Source: Cylindrospermum sp. FACHB-282
GTDB lineage: Bacteria; Cyanobacteriota; Cyanobacteriia; Cyanobacteriales; Nostocaceae
Assembly (NCBI RefSeq): GCF_014697195.1
Contig: NZ_JACJRJ010000030.1
Span: 16,535-80,534 of the forward strand
Length of the DNA stretch: 64,000 nucleotides
Direction of reading: 5' to 3'
Shown: positions 17,776-27,485 of the stretch, piece after piece
Position numbering within the stretch: the first letter of the stretch is position 1
Layout: each line of letters begins with the position of its first letter
The notes under the pieces: model-generated
What the model was told of the DNA's origin: nothing
Seen by the model: the letters and a program-made list of their open reading frames with translations, nothing else
The model's database searches: none
Position numbers and translations under genes: made by a program

Positions 17776-19575
17776 ATGAGAGAAACAGGCGTAATCAAGT
17801 TTTTTGGCAAAAACAGAAAAAATCAGAGAATTAATTTTGGTTTTATTTCTCGTGTTAGCGGAGATGAAATTTACATCAACAAAGAGCAAACCTGTTATAC
17901 TACTGCTGAATTAGCTGAAAGATTAGGGGTAGAAGAAAGTATTCTTGAATCTGAGAAATTAAAACCTAATCTGTCTGAATGGAGCATCAGCAAAGATCCA
18001 AAAGCGATTGAGTGGGAATACTTATCCGAGACAAATAATTTTTACCCTGTTTCTATACCAGAAGCATTGCGCGTTACTTTTGAAGTAGTAACCAATATAG
18101 AAAAGGGTAAAAATGAAGCTAAGAGTTTACGTATTTTATTAAATCAACAAACTAGCATAGTAGAAAGTTCTCAGCCTGAGCAGAGGGCTAATATTACTAT
18201 AAATATTAGTGAAGATAGCATAGATGATATTGACTTAAATTCACTAGGTGCTTATTATCCATTATCTAGAAATACAAAAGTTACATATTCCTTTGATTCT
18301 AGTGAGAATTTTAGGCAGTTACCACTAATTAAGAGAGTAAGTACGGTTCACTTTATATACTGTTTATATTTAGAGAAATTAGATGCAATTTATTGGGGAA
18401 TGACATCAAATTTAACCCAAAGAATGCAACAACATTATCGAGGGGAAGTAAGATCAACCCGTGAAGAAGCTGTAGAAGGCAAGATGTGGATTTTATATAC
18501 TTTACCCTTAAGAACTAGAGAAGAGGCTGAAAAAGCAGAAAAACAAGCATGGAATAAATCAGGAGGAGGGTTATTGACAAATAATAACTATTCACGTGGT
18601 AGACAGACATATCTAGAAGTCGAATATGCTGGAACAGTAGCAAGAATGGATTTTGCTTATCGTCATCTCATCAATTTAGGTTGGCTTGGTACAAAAATCA
18701 CACTCAAAGATTTTTTAAGCCATACATCTAAATATTTACAATTATGGGATAATATGGGCAATAAACTTAATCAAGATGTGTTAGCTGAAATTTATAATAC
18801 AGAGCAAACAAAACAGGATATCAACAATTATTTAAGTAAAAGAAAATCTCAAAAATCTGAACTAACATCTGATACCAGCCAAATCAAGAAAATTATAAAA
18901 AATGAAATACAGTATTTAGTTCAGTATTATGCTTACTTAAATGATAATAATCAAGAAGTTATATCTGGGGTTATTGCAACAGTTCTAATAATTGCAGATT
19001 ATAAAAATATAAATACATCTGAGATATCCATTTTGCATCTAGAAGCATACGAAACTAAGGAAGAAGCACAAAAGGCTTTAGAAAATATAAATTATCAAAT
19101 ACCTAACATATATTTATATTTATTAGATCATGGCTGGAATGGAAGAAAATTCAATATAAAACTTCTTTTATCTGCTTTTTCTCAAGTAATTAAAATACAG
19201 AAACATTATTCTAATTATTCTCACAATGAAAGGTTAAAGGTTTTGAGAAAATATATTATAACACCACAGAAAGATGAGGAATCTTATGATATCGCAAATA
19301 TAGGAAAAAGATTGTCTACATCTGCTAATGTTAACTGGCGTACTTTACTTTTTCCCCAAGAATGGATTGATATTTATGAAGAGTATGAATTTCGGCAGCA
19401 GAATGTAACTTCATCTGATTTAGGAAATCGAAGAAGATTAAAAATGAGGCAAAATAGATTAATCGAAATGGCTAATTTAGAAGCACTTTTGTCACCAGAT
19501 TCAAATACAGCAGATCAATTTGTTGCAGAATCAGATACAACGGACTGGACAGACTTCGGTAATGAACTGTATTAA
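17776..19575 (+). CDS. Cold-shock-like domain fused to GIY-YIG nuclease domain, large C-terminal region
   Basis: 599 residues. Residues 1-110 resemble a cold-shock (CSD) nucleic-acid-binding barrel: GVIKFF then NFGFISRVSGDEIYI, and a closing strand RVTFEVVTNIEKGKNEAKSL. Residues 192-270 fit a GIY-YIG endonuclease: FIYCLYLEKLDAIYWGMTSN (GIY and YxG strands), then NLTQRMQQHYRG with the catalytic Arg/His positions, and a helix with Glu (AEKAEKQAWNK) followed by LLTNNN. Residues 280-599 are unrecognised, AT-rich, with few transcription-translation hallmarks of housekeeping genes. I know of no named family with this arrangement. It would bind and cut DNA or RNA. It lies between dead toxin genes and a HEPN gene, so a defence or mobile-element role is plausible but unproven. 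Confidence 0.7.
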   Translation: MRETGVIKFFGKNRKNQRINFGFISRVSGDEIYINKEQTCYTTAELAERLGVEESILESEKLKPNLSEWSISKDPKAIEWEYLSETNNFYPVSIPEALRVTFEVVTNIEKGKNEAKSLRILLNQQTSIVESSQPEQRANITINISEDSIDDIDLNSLGAYYPLSRNTKVTYSFDSSENFRQLPLIKRVSTVHFIYCLYLEKLDAIYWGMTSNLTQRMQQHYRGEVRSTREEAVEGKMWILYTLPLRTREEAEKAEKQAWNKSGGGLLTNNNYSRGRQTYLEVEYAGTVARMDFAYRHLINLGWLGTKITLKDFLSHTSKYLQLWDNMGNKLNQDVLAEIYNTEQTKQDINNYLSKRKSQKSELTSDTSQIKKIIKNEIQYLVQYYAYLNDNNQEVISGVIATVLIIADYKNINTSEISILHLEAYETKEEAQKALENINYQIPNIYLYLLDHGWNGRKFNIKLLLSAFSQVIKIQKHYSNYSHNERLKVLRKYIITPQKDEESYDIANIGKRLSTSANVNWRTLLFPQEWIDIYEEYEFRQQNVTSSDLGNRRRLKMRQNRLIEMANLEALLSPDSNTADQFVAESDTTDWTDFGNELY

Positions 19576-20358
19576 GATAGCAATTGCTCAAAAAACTTCT
19601 CTGAAAGCCATAAAAAGTCTATAATTCCCGCTGAATACACTACTATATAATCTTCATCTTTTGAGAATATTGGGTCAATTTCATGGCAAAAATTATGCCT
19701 TAGCTCAAATATTTTTTTGACGCTATTAAGCATTGAACCATGAAGTTCCTCATCTATCTAGATTAACTAACCTTGCTTGATTTTCTTCATCATATTGAAT
19801 AATATTTGTTGATTTTAAATTTTGTCTTGTAGACTTTAATTCCCTTAGAAAGTCACGCTTTGTTAAAATTTCAATATTTCCATGAATTGTTTCTAGATTT
19901 TTGGTTGGTAAAAGATGTGCTATGAATTCTCCAATTGACACTGATTTAATGTCAAGATTTATTGCGTCTTTAATACTTATTTGAATGTCTTTTAAGTTTA
20001 TGGCATTTTCTTTATAGGGAGAACCATAATCAATTAGATTAGCATATATATGCCGGAAGTATCCCTCTATACAAGCTACAAAACCTATAGGGATATATCG
20101 CAATAGTTCCTCCCTAAGTCCTCGTGAGTTTTGTAGTTTTTCATAAGATTGTTTGATCCACTCATCGTAGCCTTCGCATTCTTCTAATCCTGACAAAGAC
20201 CAACGATCCACATCTTCTAGAAAATCTACTACATAACGAATCGATCTTATTTCGTTTAGTCTTCCTGAAACTAATTCCCATCGTCTGCTTTCAGGTGGCA
20301 AACGACCTTTTTTCGCTAAGATTTCATCAACATAATTGCGCTTTTTTTGGTTATTCAT
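19572..20358 (-). pseudogene. HEPN-domain protein gene with frameshift
   Basis: The first part (20358 to 19750) encodes 202 residues with a helical block IGFVACIEGYFRHIYANLID that looks HEPN-like. It stops at 19750-19752, but shifting frame there (GAT at 19752-19754) opens another 60 codons to a TAA at 19572-19574: DEELHGSMLNSV, then FELRHNFCHEIDPIF, which contains the RX4H catalytic motif of HEPN ribonucleases (R-HNFC-H). The break lies in GATAGATGAG, where losing two bases of a GA repeat would explain it. So one gene of about 262 codons is split, and the part in frame with the start lacks the catalytic motif. It converges with the CSD/GIY-YIG gene, stops overlapping. A sequencing error is an alternative. 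Confidence 0.75.
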
Positions 20359-20528
20359 AATTCCTGTTTAAAATTACTGAATCGAGTCATAAGCGGCAAA
20401 TTTGTGTTTCTATGTTTCTATTTGTAGGTTTTTTTGAACCGAGTAAAACCCAACAAATAATCAGTTATCCAATGTTTAATATCAGAAACTGACAATCTAA
20501 GTAAGATATGTTTACTATCTAGATAATA

Positions 20529-21104
20529 TCACCAAATCGTTGCCAAATTTAGCACAAAACTATTTAAAACATCTTCCCCTGATACCGTAGCAGGAGATTC
20601 TAAAACCTCAACCTCTTGTCGTTGTCTATAAATCTCCACTTGTCGAGATTTGCGATTAATTAACAAACCTAAACGCACACCATTATCCTGATATTCCCTC
20701 ATCTTTTCTTGTGCAACCTTCAAACTATCACTTGGGGAAAGTAACTCAATCACAAAATCAGGACAAATGGGGGGAAACTTCTCTTTCTGTTCCTCAGTTA
20801 AAGCATTCCATCTTTCTAATTTTATCCAAGAAGCATCAGGGGAACGATCTGCACCGTTAGGTAATTTAAAACAAGTAGAAGAATCAAAAGCGATGCCAGT
20901 ACCATCAGCATCAGTCCAATTAAATAATTGTTGATTTAGTCTACCATTACGATTTCCCGTTTCTCCCCCCGTAGGTGGCATAATTATTAATTCTCCGCTT
21001 GCAGTGCGTTCAAATTTCAAGTCGCGGTTTGCTTGACATATCTGAAAAAATTGCTCATCTGTCAGTTCCAGTGCTGGTTTCAGGTTAACGGTTAAAGCAT
21101 TCAT
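20529..21104 (-). CDS. Uma2-family putative endonuclease (DUF820)
   Basis: 191 residues, full length. The restriction-endonuclease-like core is visible: GADRSPDASWIKLERW (Asp), CPDFVIELLSPSDSL (PD...E) and KMREYQDNGVRLGLLIN. The family is hugely expanded in cyanobacteria and is thought to be nuclease-like, with no established cellular role. It stands alone between the HEPN gene and chlH. Confidence 0.92.
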   Translation of the reverse strand: MNALTVNLKPALELTDEQFFQICQANRDLKFERTASGELIIMPPTGGETGNRNGRLNQQLFNWTDADGTGIAFDSSTCFKLPNGADRSPDASWIKLERWNALTEEQKEKFPPICPDFVIELLSPSDSLKVAQEKMREYQDNGVRLGLLINRKSRQVEIYRQRQEVEVLESPATVSGEDVLNSFVLNLATIW

Positions 21105-21156
21105 GTTGATATTCCAGATTGAAAAAATAAGGCAGGCAAGATGCCTGCCCTACAGA

Positions 21157-24100
21157 TTATTCTACTCCTTCAATCCGGTCTTCAACTTCTTGGTACAACT
21201 CGCGTAGACGATCTAAATTTTCTTCGCTAGTTTCCCAATAACCGCGTCCATTCACTTCCAATAAAGTTGATACAATCTTGCGGAAAGAATGGGGGTTGAG
21301 GTTCATCAACCGTTTTTGCATTTCTTCATCTTTGATGAAGGTTTCATTGGTATCCTCATAAATCCAGTTATCTACAGCGCCGGCTGTCGCACTCCAACCA
21401 GTGGTATTTACCAACCGCTTAGAGAGTTCGCGCACACCTTCGTAACCGTGAGACAACATCCCCTCGTACCATTTGGGATTTAACAACTTAGTACGGGCAT
21501 CTAAACGCACGGTTTCTGATAAACTTCTTACCTGGGCGTTAGCTGTGGTGGTGTCTGCAATATAGGATGCTGGTTTTTTGCCATCTGCACGCAGACTTGC
21601 CACCAACTTGGTAGGATCTGAGTCAAAATAGTGGGAAACATCCGTCAAACTAATTTCCGAAGAATCCAGATTTTGGAACGTCGCATCAGCAGTTTTCAAA
21701 GTGGTTTCAAAAATCTGCCGGGACTCATCCATTACACCGGGGTTATCGGAATTGAAAGAAAAGGATTTGCGGTTGAGGTACATTTCCTGTAACTCGGCTT
21801 CGCTGTCCCAAGTGCTGTTTTCCACCGCCAAGTTAATATTGGAGGAGTAAGAACCAGAAGCATTGGAGAAAACGCGAGTTGCTGCTTGACGCAAATTAAT
21901 CCCCATGTCCTCAGCTTGTTTCAAAGCGTGTTTGCGGACAAAGTTCATTTCTAAGGGTTCATCGGCTTCAGCTGCCATTTTCACCCCTTGGTCTAGCAGG
22001 TTCATTTGGTTGATGAACAAGTCACGGAAAACGCCTGAACAGTTGATTACGACATCAATTCTGGGGCGTCCCAACTCTTCTAAGGATATCAATTCTAATT
22101 TGTTCACCCGTCCCAAAGCATCGGGAACCGGACGCACACCCACCATCCACATAATTTGCGCTAGGGATTCACCGTAGGTTTTGATGTTATCTGTACCCCA
22201 GAGGACGCAGGCGATGGTTTCTGGCCACTTACCCTCATTTTCTGCTTTGTTACGTGCCAACAGCCTATCTACAACGATTTTGGCTGATTGTACCGCGGCG
22301 CTTGTGGGGATAGATTGGGGGTCAAGGGCGTGTATATTCTTACCTGTGGGTAAAACATCCGGGTTGCGGATGGGGTCACCACCGGGGCCAGGGAGAATGT
22401 ATTCACCGGCTAAACCTTGGAGTAGTCCACCCAGTTCGTTATCTGCACAAACTTGCTTTAAGCAGAATTCCAAATATTCAAACAGCGGTTTTAAGGCTGT
22501 GGTGTCTACTTTGGGATAACCTGATTGATGCAATGATTCTACCCAAGGTTCTTTTTTACCCATGTTGAAGAAATTCAACTTAGAAACCAGAGAAACACGG
22601 CCTTCAGCGTCGATTTGTTCTTTTACTAATGCGGTAACGGCTGCACGGGTTGCGAGGGTGATGTCTTGTAATAGTTGGACATCTTCTAAAATGCCTAAGT
22701 CGCTATTTTTGTAAATATCGTCAATGCTTCGTCCCAGACTATTAGCGATAATTCCGGGTAAGCCTTGAATTTGTTCTTCTTGACGATCTAAACTAGCAAT
22801 GTTGACTAAAGTGGCGATCGCTTCCTCAGCCGTTGGTGGTTTACCTATAACGTGCAATCCACAAGGCAACAACCGGGATTCAATCTCCATCAACTTGCGG
22901 TAGACGTTACCAACAATATTATCCCGCTCTTCGGCCGTCATCTCCTTAGCATCGGTTTCTGGTAAGTTAATATCCTTATCCAGATTCACAATGCGGCATT
23001 TATCCATGATGGAGTTAACAATGGGAACACCGCGTCCACTGTCTTTCAAAGTTTGGTAAGAAGCAATTAACTCGCTGAGTTCCTTCAAACCTTTGTACAA
23101 GCCTGCGTTTTCTGCCGGAGGTGTTAGGTAAGAAATTGTTTCTGCGTAACTGCGACGTTTGGCAATTGTTGCCTCACTGGGGTTATTTGCTGCGTAGTAA
23201 TACAGATTAGGAATAGTGCCAATTAGTTGATCTGGGTAACAATCACCAGACATTCCCATTTGCTTACCTGGCATGAATTCCAAGGAACCGTGAGTACCAA
23301 AGTGAAGTACTGCATCAGCGCCCCAAACTCGCTCTAGGTAGGTGTAATAAGCTGCAAAACCGTGGTGAGGACTAGCGGAACGGGAGAACAGTAACCGCAT
23401 GGGATCGCCTTCATAACCAAATGTTGGTTGTACACCAATGAAGACGTTACCAAATTGCTTACCATAAATTAACAGGTTTTGTCCATCGCTGTTGAGATTT
23501 CCCGGAGGTGGCCCCCAGTTTTCTTCTAAACGTTGGGAATAAGGTGTCAGTGCTTCATATTCTGGCACAGACATTTTGTAAGCAATGTTGAGTTCAGGGC
23601 TATTGTACTGTGCTTGTGCGTCGTGGATGACTTGTTCCATCAACTCTTTGGCGTTTTCGGGAATGTCTTGCACGTCGTAGCCGTTGTTTCTGAGTCCTTG
23701 CAACACCTCAAAGATGGAACCGAATACATCTAGGTAAGCAGCAGTACCCACATTACCTTTATCTGGTGGAAAGCTGAAAACGGTGATCGCCACTTTCTTG
23801 TGAAGTTTGGGCTTGCGGCGGAGGTTAGCCCATTTTAACGCCCGTTGCGCCACTACTTCTACTCTATCTTGGAGGGCGATCGCTTTTCCGGTGGCACCAT
23901 CTCTACCTGATAATATAATCGGCTCAATGGCTCCATCCAATTCAGGAATGGCAATTTGTAAAGCTACTTGAATCGGGTGTAACCCTAAATCGCTATCCAT
24001 CCACTCTTGGGTGGTTTGGAAAACTAAGGGCAACGCTACCATGTAAGGACGATTTAAGCGCTTCAGGGCCTCAATGGCTTTAGGATGGTCTTGTCTAGCT

Positions 24101-25131
24101 GGGCCACCCACTAGGGCAAAACCAGTCAGGGAGATGACTGCATCTACTAAGGGTGTATTGGTAGTTGGTTCATAGAAATAGGCTTCTACAGGTTTAGAGA
24201 AATCTAAACCACCAGCAAACACCGGCAGCACTTTGGCACCTAGTGATTCCAATTCCTGGACAATCGCCACATAATGAGCGTCATCACCTGTAACTAGGTG
24301 AGTACGTTGCAATACCAAGCCAACGCAGGGGGCCAAGGGATCTTTTAAATCTCTGGAAATGTCCTTGCGGGCTGTATACCAGTTGAGGTACTCTCGTACA
24401 TCCTCAAACATATTTGGTGCCAAAGGATGCCAAATCCCTAAATCGGGATAGACAACTGGCCCTTGATATGCAGGAGATGCCACATTATCTTTGATTACAT
24501 ATTTATCAGCTAGCATCAGCAGGAAGTTTTCCAAGTTTTCTGGAGAACCACCCAGCCAATACTGAAAACTGAGCATGAAATTGCGGGCATCCTGCGCCTT
24601 TTCCATGGGCAGGAATTTTAATACTTGTGGCAGTGTTCGCAGCAGCTTGAGCATCCCATCTTGGAATCCTGCGCCGGATTTCTCCTTGCGTTTCCGCATG
24701 AATTGAGCGATCGCACTTTTCGACTGACCCAATTGTGCCAGAGAAAAGCTGCCCATCTTATTCAGGCGCATTACTTCCGGCATAGACGGAAAGACAACGG
24801 AAACGTCCAGGTGATCGCGGTGGGGTTCTACTGCTGCAACTACTTTCTGTGCTAAGTCTTCGATAAAAATCAGGGAAGCGATGAAGATATTCGCCGTCTC
24901 CATCTCCCGTTTGAACTCTTGGTAGTTCTCTGGGTCACGGAGTTCTTCAATCAAATAGCCGCTGATTTCAATCGCCAGATTTGGATGGTTAGAGTTAATC
25001 GCCCGAACCGCTTGCGACAATGCACTCTGGTACTGGGACTCAAGCACGACATAGACCACCTTGATTAAATTACGTCCGCGTAAGTTATCAGGCGCAATAT
25101 GTCGAATGGTGGACTTGACGTGGGTGAACAT
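21157..25131 (-). CDS. chlH: Magnesium chelatase subunit H
   Basis: Large porphyrin-binding subunit of Mg-chelatase, which with ChlD and ChlI inserts Mg2+ into protoporphyrin IX, the first committed step to chlorophyll. 1324 residues from the ATG at 25131 ([19 protein letters not shown]), the N-terminus conserved in cyanobacterial ChlH; a frame from 25188 adds 19 unconserved residues. Landmarks include [18 protein letters not shown], the cobN/Mg-chelatase block [20 protein letters not shown] with [12 protein letters not shown] and [20 protein letters not shown], and a conserved C-terminus ([15 protein letters not shown]). Length and motifs are intact. It is a single gene without chlD or chlI nearby. 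Confidence 0.98.
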   Translation of the reverse strand: MFTHVKSTIRHIAPDNLRGRNLIKVVYVVLESQYQSALSQAVRAINSNHPNLAIEISGYLIEELRDPENYQEFKREMETANIFIASLIFIEDLAQKVVAAVEPHRDHLDVSVVFPSMPEVMRLNKMGSFSLAQLGQSKSAIAQFMRKRKEKSGAGFQDGMLKLLRTLPQVLKFLPMEKAQDARNFMLSFQYWLGGSPENLENFLLMLADKYVIKDNVASPAYQGPVVYPDLGIWHPLAPNMFEDVREYLNWYTARKDISRDLKDPLAPCVGLVLQRTHLVTGDDAHYVAIVQELESLGAKVLPVFAGGLDFSKPVEAYFYEPTTNTPLVDAVISLTGFALVGGPARQDHPKAIEALKRLNRPYMVALPLVFQTTQEWMDSDLGLHPIQVALQIAIPELDGAIEPIILSGRDGATGKAIALQDRVEVVAQRALKWANLRRKPKLHKKVAITVFSFPPDKGNVGTAAYLDVFGSIFEVLQGLRNNGYDVQDIPENAKELMEQVIHDAQAQYNSPELNIAYKMSVPEYEALTPYSQRLEENWGPPPGNLNSDGQNLLIYGKQFGNVFIGVQPTFGYEGDPMRLLFSRSASPHHGFAAYYTYLERVWGADAVLHFGTHGSLEFMPGKQMGMSGDCYPDQLIGTIPNLYYYAANNPSEATIAKRRSYAETISYLTPPAENAGLYKGLKELSELIASYQTLKDSGRGVPIVNSIMDKCRIVNLDKDINLPETDAKEMTAEERDNIVGNVYRKLMEIESRLLPCGLHVIGKPPTAEEAIATLVNIASLDRQEEQIQGLPGIIANSLGRSIDDIYKNSDLGILEDVQLLQDITLATRAAVTALVKEQIDAEGRVSLVSKLNFFNMGKKEPWVESLHQSGYPKVDTTALKPLFEYLEFCLKQVCADNELGGLLQGLAGEYILPGPGGDPIRNPDVLPTGKNIHALDPQSIPTSAAVQSAKIVVDRLLARNKAENEGKWPETIACVLWGTDNIKTYGESLAQIMWMVGVRPVPDALGRVNKLELISLEELGRPRIDVVINCSGVFRDLFINQMNLLDQGVKMAAEADEPLEMNFVRKHALKQAEDMGINLRQAATRVFSNASGSYSSNINLAVENSTWDSEAELQEMYLNRKSFSFNSDNPGVMDESRQIFETTLKTADATFQNLDSSEISLTDVSHYFDSDPTKLVASLRADGKKPASYIADTTTANAQVRSLSETVRLDARTKLLNPKWYEGMLSHGYEGVRELSKRLVNTTGWSATAGAVDNWIYEDTNETFIKDEEMQKRLMNLNPHSFRKIVSTLLEVNGRGYWETSEENLDRLRELYQEVEDRIEGVE

Positions 25132-25809
25132 GCTTCCTTGGCTCCTTTGATGTGATGCGCGTTCTCTACTGGACTTGAAGTCGATCACGGCTGATGTTGC
25201 CGCTTCTAACTTCGTTTTTATTTGTCAATATGAACTTTTTTTATCAGAAAACGCTTACTCTATGAGCATTTTGCCACTTATCTGACACAAATCGATATAA
25301 AAAAAGCAATATTTCTTAAAAAATCTTGATAATTTCAGCAGTATGCACAAATTTAATGTAAAGAAAACTTAATACAAGTCAGACTGCCGCCAAGAAATAG
25401 AAACTGTTACTATCAAGTTCAGCGCTATGGCGGGCGGTTCTCTCTTCATTGCCATACAGTCGGAACCTCACCCCGTATTTAAAGAGCTTGCTTAGTATAT
25501 TTTATAGCCAATGCCTGCTTATGTAGTCACTTCAGAAAATTACGGTCAGTAGCTAATTATGTAAAAGACGATAATTAGGTTTTCCAAAAATTGCTAAATG
25601 CTCTTCTGTCTGGGAAAATAACTAACCGCAGAAGGTGATAATAAATTTTCAACATAAATGGTGATATAACTTTTATCGAGAATATATATAAAAATATATA
25701 GGCAAAGTTTTACGAGATAACTTAAGCCAATTTTAAATAATGTTTAAATTAGCAGGGATGCTGGCGAAATTCAAGATTAAATAACCCTGCTAAGAACATT
25801 AAGCCTTAC
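25132..25809. other. Long upstream region of chlH
   Basis: About 680 bases. It should hold the chlH promoter and leader. A 22-codon frame at 25427-25495 exists but I cannot support it as a gene. No repeat family from elsewhere in the window is evident. Confidence 0.45.
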
Positions 25810-26106
25810 CTATTCACCCCGATTTTGTGCTAACCAAGCTTCTAAATCCGCTAAACTCGAAAAGTCAAGTAAAGCCTCTCCCAAATCTTCCAACTTAGTT
25901 AAAGATAAAGCCTGAATTTGTAATTGCAATGCTGGTGCAACCGTCCCAACTCGACGACGCAGAAGCCGCATAATTAAAGAAAAAGCTTCTTCTTGTAAAA
26001 TATCCTGATAAATGACTGACTCGCGCATAAAGTCTCTCCGCAATAATTGTCTAATCAGTTCCTTAGAAAATGATTCAGCCAGAAATTTACATACATTATC
26101 AAACAT
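25810..26106 (-). pseudogene. DUF4351/Rpn-type protein with internal deletion
   Basis: 98 residues. The first about 15 (MFDNVCKFLAESFS) look like the start of cyanobacterial Rpn/DUF2887-type proteins, and residues 45-98 are a DUF4351 C-terminal domain (LRRRVGTVAPALQLQIQALS, then LEDLGEALLDFSSLADLEAWL). Family members have about 200 residues of PD-(D/E)XK nuclease-like sequence in between, which is missing here. It is most simply an internal deletion product; the short frame may still be translated. Confidence 0.65.
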
Positions 26107-26174
26107 AGCCTAGTATTATATCATAATAATTGGATTTTTATAACTTATAAATTAGGTAATATTTAGTTAAAGAA

Positions 26175-27443
26175 ATGACTCAAGTAGATATTCTCATTCT
26201 CTCAAATGGCCCTGGTGAAGTCACAACTTGGGTACGCCCTGTAGTGAAAGCATTACGGCAACAACTTGATGATAACCGTGCTGAAGTCCGGATTTCTGTA
26301 GTTTTATCCCCTTGTACAAATGCCAGTGGACAAGAAGCGGCGATCGCACTTTCTTATCCAGAAGTTGATAGAGTGCAGAGTGCAGAGCATTTTTGGCAAT
26401 TTTTACTCTGGGGGAAAACTGCTGAAAATTGGGACTGGTGCGATCGCGGCGTTGTAGTTTTCTTAGGCGGTGATCAAATTTTCCCCGTAGTCATCGGCAA
26501 AAAACTCGGCTATCGCACAGTGGTTTACGCTGAATGGGATGCCCGCTGGCATAATTTAATAGACCGCTTTGCCATCATGAAACCCCAAGCTGCTAAAAAA
26601 GTCTCCCCAAAATATGCCCACAAATTTACCGTTGTCGGCGATTTGATGTTAGAAGCAGCAGGGGAAGCAAACAATCACCTCCAACCCAAAATTGAGATGA
26701 TTGGTATTTTACCCGGTTCCAAAGCGGCAAAATTAACCCAAGGAGTACCGTTAACTTTAGCGATCGCTGAACATATCCACGCCAAAAGACCCGAAACTAA
26801 GTTTGTAATTCCCGTCGCCCCAACTTTGAATTTAGAAACTTTAGTTAGTTTTGCCGATTCCCAAAATAACCCTTTTGTGCAAACTTTTAGCTTCAAAGGT
26901 GCTGCTTTAATTACCCCAGAAGAAAGTGGAGGTAAGGCATTGCTGAAAACAGCAACAGGTTTAACCGTGGAACTATGGCAAGAAAACCCTGCATATCACT
27001 TATTATCCCAGTGCTGCATCTGTCTAACTACCGTAGGAGCAAACACCGCTGAACTTGGTGCTTTAGGCGTGCCAATGATTGTTTTACTCCCAACTCAGCA
27101 AATGGATTCTATGCGTTCTTGGGATGGTTTACCGGGGTTATTAGCAAATTTACCGGGGGTAGGTACTAGCTTTGCTAAAGTGATTAATTGGATATTCCTA
27201 ACACTGGTAACAAACAAAGGTTTATTAGCATGGCCAAATATTTGGGCACAAGAAGAGATAGTGCCAGAAATTATGGGTAAACTCGAACCTTCAGCAGTTG
27301 GGGAAATGGTTTTAGACTTTTTAGAAAATCCCGAAAAATTGGCTGATATCCGCGCCAAACTTCGCAATATTCGCGGCGAAAGCGGTGCAGCGCAAAAATT
27401 AGCAACTTTGGTAAGGGAAGAAATTGATAAATTACGTTCGTAG
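26175..27443 (+). CDS. Lipid-A-disaccharide synthase-related glycosyltransferase
   Basis: 422 residues matching the cyanobacterial LpxB-related family (TIGR03492 type) rather than LpxB itself. It opens VDILILSNGPGEVTTWVRPV, has GDQIFPVVIGKKLGYRTVVYAE, VGDLMLEAAGE and LPGSKAAKL (the GT-B donor-site region) and CLTTVGANTAELGALGVPM near the C-terminus. It probably transfers a nucleotide-sugar to a lipid acceptor at the membrane; the exact product is unknown. It is followed by the restriction-modification gene after 42 bases on the same strand. Confidence 0.88.
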   Translation: MTQVDILILSNGPGEVTTWVRPVVKALRQQLDDNRAEVRISVVLSPCTNASGQEAAIALSYPEVDRVQSAEHFWQFLLWGKTAENWDWCDRGVVVFLGGDQIFPVVIGKKLGYRTVVYAEWDARWHNLIDRFAIMKPQAAKKVSPKYAHKFTVVGDLMLEAAGEANNHLQPKIEMIGILPGSKAAKLTQGVPLTLAIAEHIHAKRPETKFVIPVAPTLNLETLVSFADSQNNPFVQTFSFKGAALITPEESGGKALLKTATGLTVELWQENPAYHLLSQCCICLTTVGANTAELGALGVPMIVLLPTQQMDSMRSWDGLPGLLANLPGVGTSFAKVINWIFLTLVTNKGLLAWPNIWAQEEIVPEIMGKLEPSAVGEMVLDFLENPEKLADIRAKLRNIRGESGAAQKLATLVREEIDKLRS

Positions 27444-27485
27444 TGAGCAATTTATCGCTCAATTCAACCATTTAAAAAACTAATT

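Noticed and set aside
25427..25495. 22-codon frame upstream of chlH
   Set aside because: No ribosome-binding site or recognisable similarity; cannot be separated from chance.
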